Of a stretch of DNA of 20,070 bases, positions 1 to 7,342 are shown piece by piece; position 1 is the stretch's first letter, and each line of letters starts with the position of its first letter. The position numbers and the translations under genes were made by a program. Location of the stretch: positions 1-20,070 of the IMG/VR virus record IMGVR_UViG_3300043410_000949; one strand, 5' to 3'. Under the pieces are notes generated by a model. The model ran no database searches and had not been told where the DNA came from. It saw only the letters and a program-made list of their open reading frames with translations. Origin of the DNA: a virus.

Positions 1-2
1 TA

Positions 3-731
3 CGTCTGCTAGAGAGATTCCTTATCAGTGTAAGAGAATACTGGCAAAAAGATCAGCTGGCCTCAATACTGGTAATATTCAACGACAAATATCAGTACTA
101 TGAAGAATGTGTTAGCCTGCTAGACACGTTTGATGACTTGCCCATACTGTTAAAGTGGAGCAATCACATGTGGCCCGAGCAGGAGTCCTACAGCTGGTAC
201 ACACAACAACAGCTGAAACTGCTCGCGGCAGATTATATAAACACCAGCTGGTACATCATACACGACAGCAAAGACTACTACAAAGACCATGTGAACGTTG
301 ACAGTTTCTTTGACAGAACTGTGGGCAGTTGTTTGCTGAGTCCTAGTCGTCGTTTCAAAGACACCTGGTGGGCACCTGGCGGCCTACTTGCTACACAATA
401 CAAAAACGCATACAATCTATTTGGCATTGACATACGTGATGTCAACTTTGCCTTGCGTACACGTGTGGCCAGTGTGTTTCCTGCCAACACGCAGACAGTG
501 CGTGACCTATTAGAATTCTTAAGAGCAAAGTTTGGTATTATGTTTCCGTGGTTGTTGTTATTGCAGATGAATGACGAGCCACTGTTTACAGAATACGCAT
601 TGCTCAGTGCTTGGTATGCAAGCAAAGGTAACACATATGAACACTACATGCCTGTGTACATTGACGAAAGTTTTGTGTTCTTGAATCGTGTTGCCTGCGA
701 TAAAAGTTTACGAGGGAAGTTAGAAATATGA
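3..731 (+). CDS. Glycosyltransferase-like protein, 5' end outside the window
   Basis: The reading frame is open from the first full codon of the window, so the start lies upstream; 242 residues are visible. The segment WYTQQQLKLLAA, then a short strand ending in DSK, then TWWAPGG, resembles the DUF6492 group of GT-A-like glycosyltransferases, where a DSD metal-binding motif would stand at the DSK position. If the resemblance is right the last acidic residue is lost, so activity is doubtful. The stop overlaps the next start as ATGA (728-731), which indicates translational coupling. The deacetylase and cupin genes downstream fit a sugar-related role. The family assignment rests on remembered sequence pattern only; an unrelated phage protein is possible. 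Confidence 0.6.
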   Translation, partial: RLLERFLISVREYWQKDQLASILVIFNDKYQYYEECVSLLDTFDDLPILLKWSNHMWPEQESYSWYTQQQLKLLAADYINTSWYIIHDSKDYYKDHVNVDSFFDRTVGSCLLSPSRRFKDTWWAPGGLLATQYKNAYNLFGIDIRDVNFALRTRVASVFPANTQTVRDLLEFLRAKFGIMFPWLLLLQMNDEPLFTEYALLSAWYASKGNTYEHYMPVYIDESFVFLNRVACDKSLRGKLEI

Positions 732-1228
732 GAATATTAACATTAGACAATACAGCGTTTGAGATGGATGAGATCCCAGACGAAGTTGAGGACTTGAGAT
801 TTTGTGTGTTTGACAACAGCAATCCTAAAGACCCCGACTACTTTTTTATACCACTGATCTTTTTAGAAAGTTTCAACAGTCCTGCACTGGTACTGCGTAT
901 TGGACAGCACACAATCAAGATGCCTGCAGACTGGCAGATACTGATCGGTGAACATGACTTTGGTGACCTAGAAGTTGTGCCGTTGACCAGTATCAACGAT
1001 CGCGGCTTTTCAGTGTTTACATTCAATCCGTTGAAAAGTTTCAAGCCAGAGTTTTTCCCAATTGAGATTGTGGACATCTATCATGACACCAAATGGTACT
1101 TCCCTAAACTGCGTCCAGGCCAACTGTTGGCCATTCCACTGACCACCGGAGACAATCCTGTGTGTGCATACTTTGTCAAAGAGATCAGCAGACAGTGTGA
1201 AGTAGTTGACTACGGAAAGTGTTGGTAA
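728..1228 (+). CDS. Conserved phage protein of unknown function
   Basis: A 166-residue, acidic, soluble-looking protein without signal peptide or membrane segment. It is rich in hydrophobic-aromatic pairs (YFFIPLIFLESF near residue 38, KWYFPKLRPGQLLAIPL near 122), suggesting a compact beta-rich fold. I recognise no catalytic motif. Proteins of very similar wording occur, from memory, in marine T4-like phages, so it is probably a conserved gene and not a chance frame. The start overlaps the previous stop (ATGA) and its TAA overlaps the next ATG (TAATG at 1226-1230), so it is translated as part of the same messenger as its neighbours. Confidence 0.75.
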   Translation: MRILTLDNTAFEMDEIPDEVEDLRFCVFDNSNPKDPDYFFIPLIFLESFNSPALVLRIGQHTIKMPADWQILIGEHDFGDLEVVPLTSINDRGFSVFTFNPLKSFKPEFFPIEIVDIYHDTKWYFPKLRPGQLLAIPLTTGDNPVCAYFVKEISRQCEVVDYGKCW

Positions 1229-1761
1229 TGGACATTGCTGTATTTGTAGCACATCCTGACGATTGCGTTATATATGCATATCCGTTGATAGAGGCCATGC
1301 CGCAACATACCTGGCACATAGTCTACATGACCTACACACCAGAGTCTCCACGTGGACGTGAGATAAGTGCGTTTTGGCAAGCAAGAAATGTACGCACATC
1401 CTTTTTAGGGTGGCCTGACACACCAGGCGAATATGAAGCAAACAAAACATTGTTGAATCCGCAATTGGTAGCAGACTCATTTCATGCTGATTGCGAATAC
1501 ATTCTAACACACAACATGCTGGGCGAATATGGACATGTGCATCATCGTGTGGTGCATCATGCGGCGGAACTGTTGTCACAGCCAAAGATCTATTTTGCCA
1601 ACAATATGAAATGGCCGCATGTTGCAATAGAATGTAAAAACATGTACAATACTCAAGACTTGCCACTGCACGGCAGAGTAGTTGAGATGTTTACAGATAG
1701 AAATATTGGAAAATACATACTACCAGAAGGTGTAACTTATGATCAAATATACAACGCATGA
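1228..1761 (+). CDS. LmbE/PIG-L family zinc-dependent deacetylase
   Basis: A 177-residue protein beginning with a beta strand followed by AHPDD (residues 8-12), the zinc-binding signature of the LmbE/PIG-L family, whose members remove N-acetyl groups from GlcNAc-type sugars. The second signature is GEYGHVHHRVVH (from about residue 99), supplying the third zinc ligand and the HxxH pattern. The start is placed at the ATG overlapping the upstream TAA (TAATG); a GTG nine bases earlier is less likely. It is shorter than typical free-living members (about 220-270 residues), so it is a minimal catalytic core. Neighbours (glycosyltransferase-like, cupin) suggest modification of a sugar or nucleotide sugar, perhaps for DNA or surface-glycan modification; the substrate is unknown. 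Confidence 0.85.
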   Translation: MDIAVFVAHPDDCVIYAYPLIEAMPQHTWHIVYMTYTPESPRGREISAFWQARNVRTSFLGWPDTPGEYEANKTLLNPQLVADSFHADCEYILTHNMLGEYGHVHHRVVHHAAELLSQPKIYFANNMKWPHVAIECKNMYNTQDLPLHGRVVEMFTDRNIGKYILPEGVTYDQIYNA

Positions 1762-2080
1762 AATTGGTGGGGAAATTGTCAAGGACAATGAAACCTACCT
1801 GCTTAGAGATAACAAAACCCTAAACAATCTTGTACTCAGCCAAACACGATTGTATCGTGGACAAAGCACCAGAGGACATAGACATCCAGGACAAGAGGAA
1901 GTATACTTCTTTGTACAAGGCTCAGGCAAAATGATTGTGGGCGAAGAAGACACTGAGCCATTTCCAGTTGTGGGCGGTGACGTTGTTCTAATTCCAGACG
2001 GCGCCTTCCATCGCGTGATCAATGATGGTGAAATGAATTTAACTTTCAACTGTGTATTCGATGGCAAGCGGAACCATTAA
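1739..2080 (+). CDS. Cupin-domain protein
   Basis: A 113-residue single-domain cupin. Motif 1 is visible as GHRHPGQEEVYFFVQGSG (residues 46-63) with metal ligands H47, H49 and E53 or E54; motif 2 is in PDGAFHRVIN, with its histidine near residue 93. This is the small beta-barrel fold used by phosphomannose isomerase-type and dTDP-sugar enzymes and by many metal-binding sensors, so the exact reaction cannot be read. The gene starts 23 bases inside the deacetylase gene, again showing coupling. In context it could be a sugar isomerase, epimerase or binding partner for the deacetylase and glycosyltransferase-like proteins. Confidence 0.85.
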   Translation: MIKYTTHEIGGEIVKDNETYLLRDNKTLNNLVLSQTRLYRGQSTRGHRHPGQEEVYFFVQGSGKMIVGEEDTEPFPVVGGDVVLIPDGAFHRVINDGEMNLTFNCVFDGKRNH

Positions 2081-2297
2081 AAAAATCACTACCATAAACA
2101 TCATGCACTATGACCGTGGTGACGTGGTGTATATCAAGCATCCAGATCTACAGGAAATGGTAGAGGCGGATGCTTTGCATGATCTAAGCGACTTCATTGA
2201 CATGATGTTTGATGCACGTTTTCGAAATGATGTAGCATTGCAAGAATGCTTGGAACGTGCTAAAATACTCTACACTCTGAAGAAACAACATGGATAA
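2061..2297 (+). CDS. Small acidic phage protein, unknown function
   Basis: About 78 residues from the ATG at 2061, or 64 residues if the ATG at 2103 is used. The second start gives a cleaner N-terminus (MHYDRGDVVYIKHPD) and avoids overlap with the cupin gene, but neither has a clear ribosome-binding site. The first half reads as a short beta hairpin; the second half (from about ALHDLSDFIDMM) is helical and charged. No known motif. The stop overlaps the next start by 8 bases, which supports it as a translated gene of the run. Confidence 0.6.
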   Translation: MASGTIKKITTINIMHYDRGDVVYIKHPDLQEMVEADALHDLSDFIDMMFDARFRNDVALQECLERAKILYTLKKQHG

Positions 2298-2751
2298 GCT
2301 AAACATCAACAATGAAATGGCACAGCTGGATCGTAAGAACCGCGAGTTTTACGATGAGCTCACTGACGAAGAACGCAAAAAGTTTAGCCTGTATCTGATG
2401 TTGCGTTGGTCAAGTGCTGTGCAGGCAGATGCCAAAGTACAAAGTTATTACGTTATGAGTTGTAACGAAAACCTTAACAAAAATTACTTTACTATCAGCA
2501 AGCATCCTAAACTGCAATGGCTGTGTGCAACAGCAGTAAGTCCTGGCATTGGTACATTCAAGCATCAGTGGATCGCTCCTAAAAAGCGCGAAGGCACAGA
2601 CAACAAGGCAACTAAGTTTTTAAGAGAAATATATCCACTGCTCAAGGACGATGAAATTGAATTACTCAGAAAGCTCAACACTAAAGACGATCTTAAGCAG
2701 TTGGCTAGAGAGCACGGATGGGATGACAAGCGAATCAAGTCTGACTTATAA
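2290..2751 (+). CDS. Probable DNA polymerase clamp-loader small subunit (gp62-like)
   Basis: A 153-residue, charged, helical protein. The pattern AQLDRKNREFYDEL, LYLMLRWSS, an NxNK-like stretch and KHPKLQWLCATAVSPG followed by KHQWI and a lysine cluster resembles the small clamp-loader subunit of marine T4-like phages (T4 gp62), which works with gp44 to load the sliding clamp. T4 gp62 has the same order of features (a phenylalanine-tyrosine helix, an Asn-rich helix, then a basic K-R-x-x-K-W segment), but identity to T4 is low. The clamp and large loader genes are not in the window. The neighbouring endonuclease VII and zinc-finger genes fit a replication-recombination block. The call rests on remembered pattern and could be wrong. 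Confidence 0.5.
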   Translation: MDKLNINNEMAQLDRKNREFYDELTDEERKKFSLYLMLRWSSAVQADAKVQSYYVMSCNENLNKNYFTISKHPKLQWLCATAVSPGIGTFKHQWIAPKKREGTDNKATKFLREIYPLLKDDEIELLRKLNTKDDLKQLAREHGWDDKRIKSDL

Positions 2752-3424
2752 ATGCAAGTATTGCGAAAAAGATTTCCGCAAGGAATCAACTCTTGCGGCG
2801 CATCTGTGTGAACAAAAACGTCGTTGGCAACAAGAAAAAGAAACAGGGGTGCAACTGGGTCTACGTGCCTATTTGCAATTTTATGAAACCACTCAAGGCA
2901 GTGCTCGATTAAAAAGTTATGAAGATTTTGTTACCAGTCCTTACTACAATGCTTTTGTCAAGTTTGGGCGATATATGGTTGCTCTCCGGGCTATCAATCC
3001 TGTTAGTTTTACTAGCTGGCTCCTAGCACACAACAAGAAACTGGACTACTGGTGCAAGGACAGTTTCTATGAAGAATGGTTACACGAATATCTACGCAAA
3101 GAAAATGTGCAGGATGCATTGGAACGCGGCTTAAAGGAAATGCAGGATTATGCAGACACTCACCCAGATCTTAAAAATGGTTTTAGGGATTATTTCCGCT
3201 ACGGTAATGCTAACCGTATTTGCCACCACATTGCTACCGGTCGCATTAGCCCTTGGATTGTGTATAATTGCGACAGTGGTATTGCTTTTCTCGAGTCTCT
3301 TGATGAGGCTCTTTTGGCCATTGTTCTGCATTGGATTGATCCTGATCATTGGCATCATAAGCTACAAGACTACTTGGCAGACGCCGAATGGTGCAAACAC
3401 ATACTGGGAGAAGCAGGGTTATGA
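2723..3424 (+). CDS. C2HC zinc-finger phage protein, probably nucleic-acid binding
   Basis: A 233-residue protein that starts at the ATG at 2723 inside the previous gene; the frame stays open further upstream, but this ATG places the finger at the N-terminus. The finger is C11-x2-C14-x12-H27-x-C29 with the aromatic and leucine residues usual for C2H2-type fingers. The rest is alpha-helical and rich in W, Y and K, with NANRICHHIATGRISPW and VYNCDSGIAFLESL near the C-terminus as the most distinctive stretches. I believe close relatives occur in marine T4-like phages next to replication genes, but I know no tested function. Binding of DNA or RNA is inferred from the finger. The stop overlaps the endonuclease VII start (ATGA). 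Confidence 0.75.
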   Translation: MTSESSLTYKCKYCEKDFRKESTLAAHLCEQKRRWQQEKETGVQLGLRAYLQFYETTQGSARLKSYEDFVTSPYYNAFVKFGRYMVALRAINPVSFTSWLLAHNKKLDYWCKDSFYEEWLHEYLRKENVQDALERGLKEMQDYADTHPDLKNGFRDYFRYGNANRICHHIATGRISPWIVYNCDSGIAFLESLDEALLAIVLHWIDPDHWHHKLQDYLADAEWCKHILGEAGL

Positions 3425-3801
3425 CCACTAAAGTATGTGCAAAGTGTGGGCAAACAAAACTGTTTGCAGATTTTTGCAAAGCCAGCGGAGGCAATTATCT
3501 TAGATCAGAATGCCGTAGTTGCGAAAAAGATTTAGGAAGAATTAGAAAACTGATTAAAGAAACAGCACCGCCTGTGCCGGACAATTACACGTGTCCTATA
3601 TGTCATCGTGACGAAGAACAGGTTCGAGGCCGAGGCGGGAAAAAGTCTGGTACCTGGTGCATGGATCATGACCATGTAACAAACAAATTTCGAGGATGGC
3701 TGTGTCATCAATGTAACAGAGCATTGGGCGGAATGAACGATAGTATAGAGCGATTACAATTGGCGATTGAGTATTTAGAAAATGCAAAAATTTCAAAGTG
3801 A
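3421..3801 (+). CDS. 49: Recombination endonuclease VII (Holliday-junction resolvase)
   Basis: A 126-residue HNH-family nuclease of the T4 gp49 type, which cuts branched DNA such as Holliday junctions before packaging. Visible: an N-terminal zinc knuckle C6-x2-C9 with C31-x2-C34; then the endonuclease VII core with zinc cysteines C58, C61, C95 and C98, and the catalytic block WCMDHDHVTNKFRGWLCHQC (residues 79-98), where D82-H83-D84-H85 and N99 are the expected active-site residues. T4 gp49 is 157 residues and lacks such a clear N-terminal double CxxC, so the domain order here is knuckle plus short C-terminal helix. The start is the ATG overlapping the previous TGA; an in-frame ATG at 3388 is less likely because it lies within the previous gene. 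Confidence 0.9.
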   Translation: MTTKVCAKCGQTKLFADFCKASGGNYLRSECRSCEKDLGRIRKLIKETAPPVPDNYTCPICHRDEEQVRGRGGKKSGTWCMDHDHVTNKFRGWLCHQCNRALGGMNDSIERLQLAIEYLENAKISK

Positions 3802-4375
3802 CATTGACATTGACTTTGCTGATCGTGATCAGATACTCAAGCTGATCAAGTACACACCTGCAAGCATACTCAAAGACAAACAATTAACAGCGCATAATAC
3901 TGGTGTGTATGTTACCAGCATTCCGCAGGATCCATTTACAGGCTTGGCCAGTTTGGATTACAAGATAGCAGAAGACCGCGGATACTTGAAGCTGGACTTT
4001 TTGAATGTTAACCTGTATCAGCGTGTGTCCAGTCCTGAACATTTGGAACAGTTGATGCAACAGACTCCAGACTGGAATCGTTTGAACACAGATCAACAGT
4101 TCTTTGAGCAGTTGATTCATGTAAACAATCACTGGAATGTGCTAAAGAAAATGCCCGAAGCTGTGGATAGTATTCCACGGCTGGCTATGTTTTTGAGTGT
4201 GATTCGTCCTGCCAAGAGACATTTGATTGGACAAAGTTGGAAAGATGTATCCGCAACTGTGTGGGAACGACCTGAAGATGACACCTACTATTTCAAGAAG
4301 AGCCATGCTGTTGCTTATGCTCACCTTGTTGTAGTTAACATGAATCTAATCAGTTTTGCGAACCAAAACAATTGA
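3782..4375 (+). CDS. Miniature Pol III alpha (C-family DNA polymerase)-like protein
   Basis: A 197-residue protein whose conserved blocks follow, in order, the palm and neighbouring segments of bacterial DNA polymerase III alpha: SDIDIDF at residues 6-12 (compare PDxDxDF, which carries two catalytic aspartates), HNTGVYVT at 38-45 (compare HAGGVVI), YLKLDFLNV at 68-76 (compare LVKFDFLGL with the third catalytic aspartate), LSVIRPAKRHL at 138-148 (compare ALFRPGP) and FKKSHAVAYAHL at 171-182 (compare FNKSHSAAYAL). The PHP, thumb, most finger and C-terminal domains are absent; the full protein would exceed 1,100 residues. Candidate catalytic residues D9, D11 and D72 are kept. The start lies 20 bases inside the endonuclease VII gene. 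Whether it polymerises DNA or has another role is unknown. I am fairly sure of the homology, unsure of activity. Confidence 0.65.
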   Translation: MQKFQSDIDIDFADRDQILKLIKYTPASILKDKQLTAHNTGVYVTSIPQDPFTGLASLDYKIAEDRGYLKLDFLNVNLYQRVSSPEHLEQLMQQTPDWNRLNTDQQFFEQLIHVNNHWNVLKKMPEAVDSIPRLAMFLSVIRPAKRHLIGQSWKDVSATVWERPEDDTYYFKKSHAVAYAHLVVVNMNLISFANQNN

Positions 4376-4720
4376 ACGACGTTTGGTTTTTTTAGCCGCA
4401 ATTTCTTTTAGGCTCACGTAAGGTCCTGCTTTGATTTCCACGTCCCTGCTGTTCATGGTTTTGAGACTGTAGCGGTATGGACCCCAGTCGTTGCGTAGGA
4501 AAACATTAATAGGAATGGTCCTATTGCTTTCCCACCACCAGGTCTCTCCCAGTGTAAGGAATTGGATTTTCTCTTGTTCAGAACGTAGGCTACCGTAATC
4601 GTATACGCAGGTGAGGATATCATCAACATTTTGTATGATGCCGATGTACTCATTGCCTCCGTAGACTACGTAGCTGAGAAATGGATATTTTTTAATAAAT
4701 TCTTTTAGTATGTCGTCCAC
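4346..4720 (-). CDS. Conserved phage protein, only minus-strand gene
   Basis: A 124-residue soluble protein, starting at a GTG (4718-4720) because the frame meets a stop shortly upstream and offers no ATG. The N-terminal half looks like a small beta fold (YVVYGGNEYIGIIQNVDDILTCVYDYG would be hairpins); the middle has LGETWWWESNRTIPINVFL; the basic C-terminus has KKTKRRSIVLVRKTD. The tryptophan triplet and basic tail suggest nucleic-acid or protein binding, but I recognise no family. Similar proteins occur, from memory, in marine T4-like phages. Its 3' end overlaps the convergent mini-polymerase gene by 30 bases, and it diverges from the primase gene. Being on the opposite strand it must have a separate promoter. 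Confidence 0.7.
   Translation of the reverse strand: MDDILKEFIKKYPFLSYVVYGGNEYIGIIQNVDDILTCVYDYGSLRSEQEKIQFLTLGETWWWESNRTIPINVFLRNDWGPYRYSLKTMNSRDVEIKAGPYVSLKEIAAKKTKRRSIVLVRKTD
4361..4393 (+). terminator. Possible weak terminator at the convergent gene ends
   Basis: AACCAAAAC (4361-4369) can pair with GTTTGGTT (4381-4388) with one bulged A, an 11-base loop and a following run of T. It ends the + strand run and lies in the last codons of the minus-strand gene. The stem is AT-rich, so the signal is weak. Confidence 0.35.
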
Positions 4721-4804
4721 TAGATGGCCCGCTATAAATTACCAAATATTTACCGATTTGCCAAGCCGCTTGATTTTTCTTTTGTATTATGTTAGACTGT
4801 TACG
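4721..4804. promoter_or_regulatory. Divergent intergenic region with candidate promoters
   Basis: This 84-base AT-rich gap separates the minus-strand gene from the primase gene and must hold starts for both. On the + strand TTGATT (4770-4775), 17 bases, then TGT-TAGACT (-10 at 4793-4798) would be a weak sigma70-type promoter, but the transcript would start at about the primase ATG itself. TATAAATT (4733-4740) differs by one base from the T4 late box TATAAATA. On the minus strand TTGGCA followed at 17 bases by TAATTT is weaker. No clear ribosome site precedes either start. Confidence 0.35.
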
Positions 4805-5908
4805 ATGCAAGATTTGATACAGCAAGAAGTTCTTAACCTACTGCCAGCTCGAAAAAAGAAATCCGGAGACTGGATCAGCTTCAATGCGGTTTGCTGTGTC
4901 CATAATAGCGAAACACCAGACACACGTGGACGTGGCGGTATGCGTCCTAATGCTGATGGTAGTGTGAGTTATCATTGTTTCAACTGCGGCTTCAAGACAG
5001 GTTTCTATCCTGGAAGGCCCATGGGCTTTAAGTTTCGTAAACTGTTAAGCTGGCTAGGCGCAGACAACAACACCGTACAGCGACTGGTCATGGAAGCCTT
5101 GCGTATCAAGGACCTGGTACCTGTAACAGAACGTGTGCCTGTACCAGAAGTTGAAGTTACATACAAGCCACGCCCACTGCCAGAAAATAGTGCTACTATT
5201 CTAGAGTGGGCAACTATGATCCGGTTAGGCCTGCCCTACAATGAAGATGGCACAGTTGAGTGGAAGGACTTACAAAAGGCTGTACCTCAACAGTTAACTG
5301 AAGCAGTTGAGTATCTGCACCAGCGTAAAATCGACATAAAGAAGTATGACTTTTATATAACAGATGAAGAAGCGTACAACTTGCACAAGCGAGTCATTAT
5401 TCCATTCTACTGGAAAGATAAAATCATTGGTTACACTGCTAGGGCGATAGAAGATGATGTCAAGCCCAAGTATCACAATAACCACGATCCTAATTTTGTG
5501 TTCAATATGAACAACCAATTGGCAACTAGCAAGTTTGTCTTGGTAATGGAAGGGCCGTTTGATGCAATGAGCATAGATGGAGTGGCCATACTGGGCAATG
5601 AATGTAGTGATGTGCAAGCAGACATCATTGAAAGCCTGGGTCGTGAAGTTATTGTTGTTCCTGACTTTGATGCACATGTGAATCCAAAGAATAACAAAAA
5701 GGTATGGGCAGGCAAGAGTCTAGTAGATGCCGCTGTTAGATATCATTGGTCTGTGAGCTTTCCTATCTGGGCAGAAGAATACAAAGACGTTGCCAGTGCT
5801 GTGGAACACCTGGGCAAATTGTTTGTGCTGAAAAGCATACTGGATGCTCGTGAGACGAACGCCTTTAAGATTGAACTCAAGGGCAAAGCAATATATAATA
5901 AGCTATGA
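4805..5908 (+). CDS. 61: DNA primase, T4 gp61-like
   Basis: A 367-residue DnaG-type primase that makes RNA primers for lagging-strand synthesis with the helicase encoded just downstream. The N-terminal zinc-binding domain shows C31-x-H33 followed by C58-x2-C61 in YHCFNCGFKTG. The Toprim catalytic domain shows VMEGPFDAMS (E249) and VPDFDAH (D287 and D289), the acidic residues that bind magnesium. T4 gp61 is 342 residues with the same two-domain plan. There is no C-terminal helicase-binding domain of the bacterial DnaG type. No Shine-Dalgarno-like sequence is seen before the ATG. The stop overlaps the helicase start (ATGA), so the two subunits are made together. Confidence 0.92.
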   Translation: MQDLIQQEVLNLLPARKKKSGDWISFNAVCCVHNSETPDTRGRGGMRPNADGSVSYHCFNCGFKTGFYPGRPMGFKFRKLLSWLGADNNTVQRLVMEALRIKDLVPVTERVPVPEVEVTYKPRPLPENSATILEWATMIRLGLPYNEDGTVEWKDLQKAVPQQLTEAVEYLHQRKIDIKKYDFYITDEEAYNLHKRVIIPFYWKDKIIGYTARAIEDDVKPKYHNNHDPNFVFNMNNQLATSKFVLVMEGPFDAMSIDGVAILGNECSDVQADIIESLGREVIVVPDFDAHVNPKNNKKVWAGKSLVDAAVRYHWSVSFPIWAEEYKDVASAVEHLGKLFVLKSILDARETNAFKIELKGKAIYNKL

Positions 5909-7308
5909 CTAAAGAATTTAATGCTGACCTACAGAAGTTGTTTCTGGAAATGATGTTGCATGACGCACAGAACTATGTGCGTGTGCAGAACATCTACAAT
6001 GAGGAAAACTTTGATCGCAGTCTAAGAGCCGCGGCAAAGTTTATCAAAGAACATGGCAACAAACATCACACGTTGCCCACCATTGATCAAATACGTGCCA
6101 CCACTGGTGTAGAACTTAAATCTATTCCAGACATGAACGAAGGTCACCAAGACTGGTTCATGGCAGAGTTTGAAACATTTACCAAGCAAAAAGAACTAGA
6201 GCGAGCTATTCTCAAAGCCGCTGACATGATTGAAAAGGGCGACTTTGACCCAGTTGAAAAGCTGATCAAGGATGCTGTGCAGATCAGCTTGACAAAAGAT
6301 CTAGGCATGGACTTCTGGGCAGATCCAGAAGGCATGATCACACGCTACTTTGATTCAGGCGGACAAGTAAGCACAGGCTGGCCACAGCTGGACAAACTGC
6401 TCTATGGTGGATTCAGTCGTGGCGAACTAAACATCTTTGCAGGTGGCTCAGGTTCAGGTAAGTCATTGGTTATGATGAACATTGCGCTGAACTGGGTACA
6501 ACAGGGCTTGCAAGGAGTGTATATTACACTGGAACTTAGTCAAGAGCTAACAGGCTTGCGTACCGCGGCCATGCTTACTAATATGAGCACAAAAGACATC
6601 CGCAAGGACAAAGAAACCGCGGCATTGAAGGTCAAGATGGTGGGTAAAAAAGCAGGCAGCTATCAAGTTAAGTCCCTTCCAGCACAGAGCAATATCAATG
6701 ACATCCGTGCGTTCTTGAAAGAATATCAGATTCAAACAGGACGCAGAGTAGACTTTATGATGGTAGACTACCTGGACCTGCTCATGCCAGTTAGTGCCAA
6801 GGTCAGTCCCAATGACTTGTTTGTTAAAGACAAGTATGTGAGTGAGGAACTGCGTAATCTGGCCAAGGAACTGGGCATACTGTTGGTCACAGCAAGTCAG
6901 TTGAATCGTGGTGCGGTGGACGAAATTGAATTTGATCACAGTCATATCTCGGGCGGTATTTCAAAGATTAACACAGCAGATAATGTGTTTGGTATCTTTA
7001 CGTCACGTGCCATGCGTGAGCGCGGACGCTATCAAATTCAGTGTATGAAGAGTCGTAGTTCAACAGGTGTGGGCAATAAGATTGATTTAACCTACAACAT
7101 TGAAACCATGCGTATCACTGATGAGGGCGAAGAAGATGCAGGCAACAGACAGTCTGCCCCATCATCAATTATGAGTCAGATCAAAGCACGTGCTACTGTG
7201 GACGAAAGCACGGGCGAAGTAGTAGACAGTGCCCCAGTTAAAGCAGACTTTGGCGGCAACAACAAGCTGAAACAGATGTTGGCCAGCCTTAAAGGGCAAA
7301 CACAATAG
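5905..7308 (+). CDS. 41: Replicative DNA helicase, T4 gp41/DnaB-like
   Basis: A 467-residue ring helicase; T4 gp41 is 475 residues. The N-terminal 140 residues are helical, as in DnaB N-terminal domains. The RecA-like domain starts near residue 150 (STGWPQLDKLLYGGFSRGEL) and has Walker A GGSGSGKS at residues 180-187, the H1a-like glutamate in TLELSQE, Walker B FMMVDYLDLL (D288), sensor-type TASQLNR and the DnaB H4 region with SGGISK and a nearby arginine-rich MRERGRYQ segment. The last 60 residues are polar and loose. It unwinds the lagging-strand template 5' to 3' and works with the coupled primase. It is the last gene before a gap with a late-type promoter box, so it probably closes an early or middle transcript. 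Confidence 0.95.
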   Translation: MTKEFNADLQKLFLEMMLHDAQNYVRVQNIYNEENFDRSLRAAAKFIKEHGNKHHTLPTIDQIRATTGVELKSIPDMNEGHQDWFMAEFETFTKQKELERAILKAADMIEKGDFDPVEKLIKDAVQISLTKDLGMDFWADPEGMITRYFDSGGQVSTGWPQLDKLLYGGFSRGELNIFAGGSGSGKSLVMMNIALNWVQQGLQGVYITLELSQELTGLRTAAMLTNMSTKDIRKDKETAALKVKMVGKKAGSYQVKSLPAQSNINDIRAFLKEYQIQTGRRVDFMMVDYLDLLMPVSAKVSPNDLFVKDKYVSEELRNLAKELGILLVTASQLNRGAVDEIEFDHSHISGGISKINTADNVFGIFTSRAMRERGRYQIQCMKSRSSTGVGNKIDLTYNIETMRITDEGEEDAGNRQSAPSSIMSQIKARATVDESTGEVVDSAPVKADFGGNNKLKQMLASLKGQTQ

Positions 7309-7342
7309 GGGTTAAATTGATAGCGTCCATCCTGCGGGTTTC

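Noticed and set aside
1268-1666. 132-residue minus-strand frame within the deacetylase gene
   Set aside because: Cys/His-rich only because it reads opposite the deacetylase; the + strand has the catalytic motifs.
1228-1761. LIE|A match near the deacetylase N-terminus as a head-protease site
   Set aside because: It lies inside the folded core right after the zinc motif; cutting there would destroy the enzyme, so it is taken as chance.
4770-4798. Strong sigma70 promoter for the primase gene
   Set aside because: Boxes match poorly and the start of transcription would fall on the ATG; kept only as a low-confidence candidate in the gap entry.
6547-6945. 132-residue minus-strand frame within the helicase gene
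   Set aside because: The + strand frame has all helicase motifs throughout; the minus frame shows no motif or ribosome site.
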